Of a stretch of 64,000 nucleotides of DNA, positions 63,326 through 64,000 are shown piece by piece. The notes beneath the pieces were generated by a model. The model did not search any database and was not told where the DNA came from. It worked only from the letters and a program-made list of their open reading frames with translations. The stretch is from contig NZ_CADIKB010000002.1 of NCBI RefSeq assembly GCF_902859825.1, positions 310,001 through 374,000 on the forward strand. The letters are read 5' to 3'. The stretch comes from Paraburkholderia phenoliruptrix (GTDB taxonomy: Bacteria; Pseudomonadota; Gammaproteobacteria; Burkholderiales; Burkholderiaceae). Position 1 is the first letter of the stretch, and the number at the start of each line of letters is the position of its first letter. Made by a program: the position numbers and the translations under genes.

Positions 63326-64000
63326 GTGAGCAAGGCAGCGAAGGCAGTGATAGGCGTGGTGGGCACCGGGCTGATGGGCGTCGGCATTGCGACGCAAAGC
63401 GCGCTGCATGGATACCGGACGGTAGTCCATGACGTCGACCCGGCGCGCCTCGCGAGCGTCGCGCCGAAAGCGGAAGCGGTGCTGGACGAATTGATCGACG
63501 CCGGCCGGATCCACCCCGAGGCGAAGCAGGCAGCGCTCGCGCGCATCGAGACGCACACTGAACTGGACGTGATGCGCTCGGCGGATTTCGTCATCGAAGC
63601 GATTCCCGAGGTGCTGGAGCTGAAACATCGCCTGTACGAAAAGCTGACGGCGCTGCTCGCGGACCACGCCATTCTCGCCAGCAATACGAGCGGCTTTCCG
63701 CCGGATCAGCTGGTGGCGCCGCTGCGTGCGAAGGAGCGCTTCGTCATCGCGCATTTCTGGAATCCGCCTCACATGATTCCGCTTGTGGAAGTGGTGCCGG
63801 GCAGCGCGACCGCGCCCGACGTCACCGCAAAGACCGCGGATTTGATGAGCGCGATCGGCATGGAGCCGGTGGTTCTGGCGAAGGCGATTCCCGGATTTGT
63901 CGGCAACCGTCTGCAATTTGCGGTATTGCGCGAGGCGTTGAACATCGTGCGCTCCGGCGCGGCGACGCCGGATGTGGTCGACCGAGTCATGAAGGCGTCG
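63326..64000 (+). CDS. 3-hydroxyacyl-CoA dehydrogenase family protein (partial, runs off the window)
   Basis: The frame from GTG 63326 (AGGGA upstream) is open to the window end: 225 residues, incomplete at the C-terminus. The N-terminal NAD-binding domain is clear: GVVGTGLMGVGIATQSALHG, then DFVIEAIPEVLELK (about 92-105), ASNTSGF, and HFWNPPHMIPLVEVVPG (about 148-164) with the catalytic His-region motif of 3-hydroxyacyl-CoA dehydrogenases. Members oxidise 3-hydroxyacyl-CoA or 3-hydroxybutyryl-CoA; some branches act on carnitine or 3-hydroxy acids. The C-terminal domain starts around residue 190 and is cut. The missing end prevents a finer call. Confidence 0.85.
   Translation, partial: MSKAAKAVIGVVGTGLMGVGIATQSALHGYRTVVHDVDPARLASVAPKAEAVLDELIDAGRIHPEAKQAALARIETHTELDVMRSADFVIEAIPEVLELKHRLYEKLTALLADHAILASNTSGFPPDQLVAPLRAKERFVIAHFWNPPHMIPLVEVVPGSATAPDVTAKTADLMSAIGMEPVVLAKAIPGFVGNRLQFAVLREALNIVRSGAATPDVVDRVMKAS

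Overview
The window is typical chromosomal DNA of a high-GC, metabolically versatile betaproteobacterium, most consistent with Paraburkholderia or a close relative in the Burkholderiaceae. The evidence is strong G/C third-position bias, dense catabolic operons each next to a LysR, GntR, IclR, AraC or sigma-54 regulator, a Burkholderia-type H-NS protein, and a non-phosphorylative L-fucose operon. There are no rRNA or tRNA genes, cas genes, insertion sequences or phage genes that I can support. About 55 genes are called; most other long frames are antisense shadows caused by base composition.

Layout. 1-650: intergenic array of a 22-bp element repeated about every 146 bp, with hairpins in some spacers. 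651-3.4 kb: SDR oxidoreductase, GlxA-type regulator, frameshifted HD-domain gene. 3.4-8.0 kb: LysR, CaiB/BaiF CoA-transferase, HMG-CoA-lyase-like enzyme and MFS carrier, probably a dicarboxylate-degradation operon. 8.2-8.8 kb: small orphan gene and a degenerate duplicated repeat with dyads. 8.8-16.3 kb: FadR-type regulator divergent from a class V aminotransferase, MFS carrier, hydratase/FAH-like enzyme and a large FAD/Fe-S dehydrogenase. 16.4-25.8 kb: AraC regulator, EamA and LysE exporters, YcaQ-like protein, a cyclic-nucleotide-domain/thioredoxin-reductase-like flavoprotein next to a DedA-rhodanese fusion, DinB protein. 26-31.5 kb: PAS chemoreceptor divergent from a BvgS-like hybrid kinase. 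31.6-35.3 kb: RidA and GntP permease under a divergent sigma-54 activator. 35.4-38.0 kb: small lipoprotein, small orphan protein, serine hydrolase, H-NS. 38.0-43.2 kb: second cluster of the 22-bp element, then Fae homolog, aldo/keto reductase, semialdehyde dehydrogenase and MFS carrier. 43.5-50.4 kb: prfC, LysR, Pat-like acetyltransferase, an orphan and IclR. 50.6-56.4 kb: L-fucose-type operon plus a thioesterase. 56.7-64 kb: second chemoreceptor, cold-shock protein, AGE-family isomerase, alanine-rich membrane protein, two small proteins and the start of a 3-hydroxyacyl-CoA dehydrogenase cut by the window end.

How it works together. The picture is of a soil or plant-associated heterotroph with substrate-specific catabolic modules: uptake carrier, CoA or dehydrogenase chemistry and a local regulator. 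Several switches can be read directly: a GCATGC-centred palindrome at the aminotransferase promoter and a similar site at its regulator's start codon; a minus-24/minus-12 promoter with two upstream TCTC-N6-GAGA dyads for gntP-ridA; and a minus-35/minus-10 promoter overlapped by a dyad for the fucose operon.

The least explained signal is the 22-bp element (AAAGGTGAG, two variable bases, TTTTCGGGAGC), seen nine times in three intergenic loci plus one degenerate copy. I do not recognise it as a named family.
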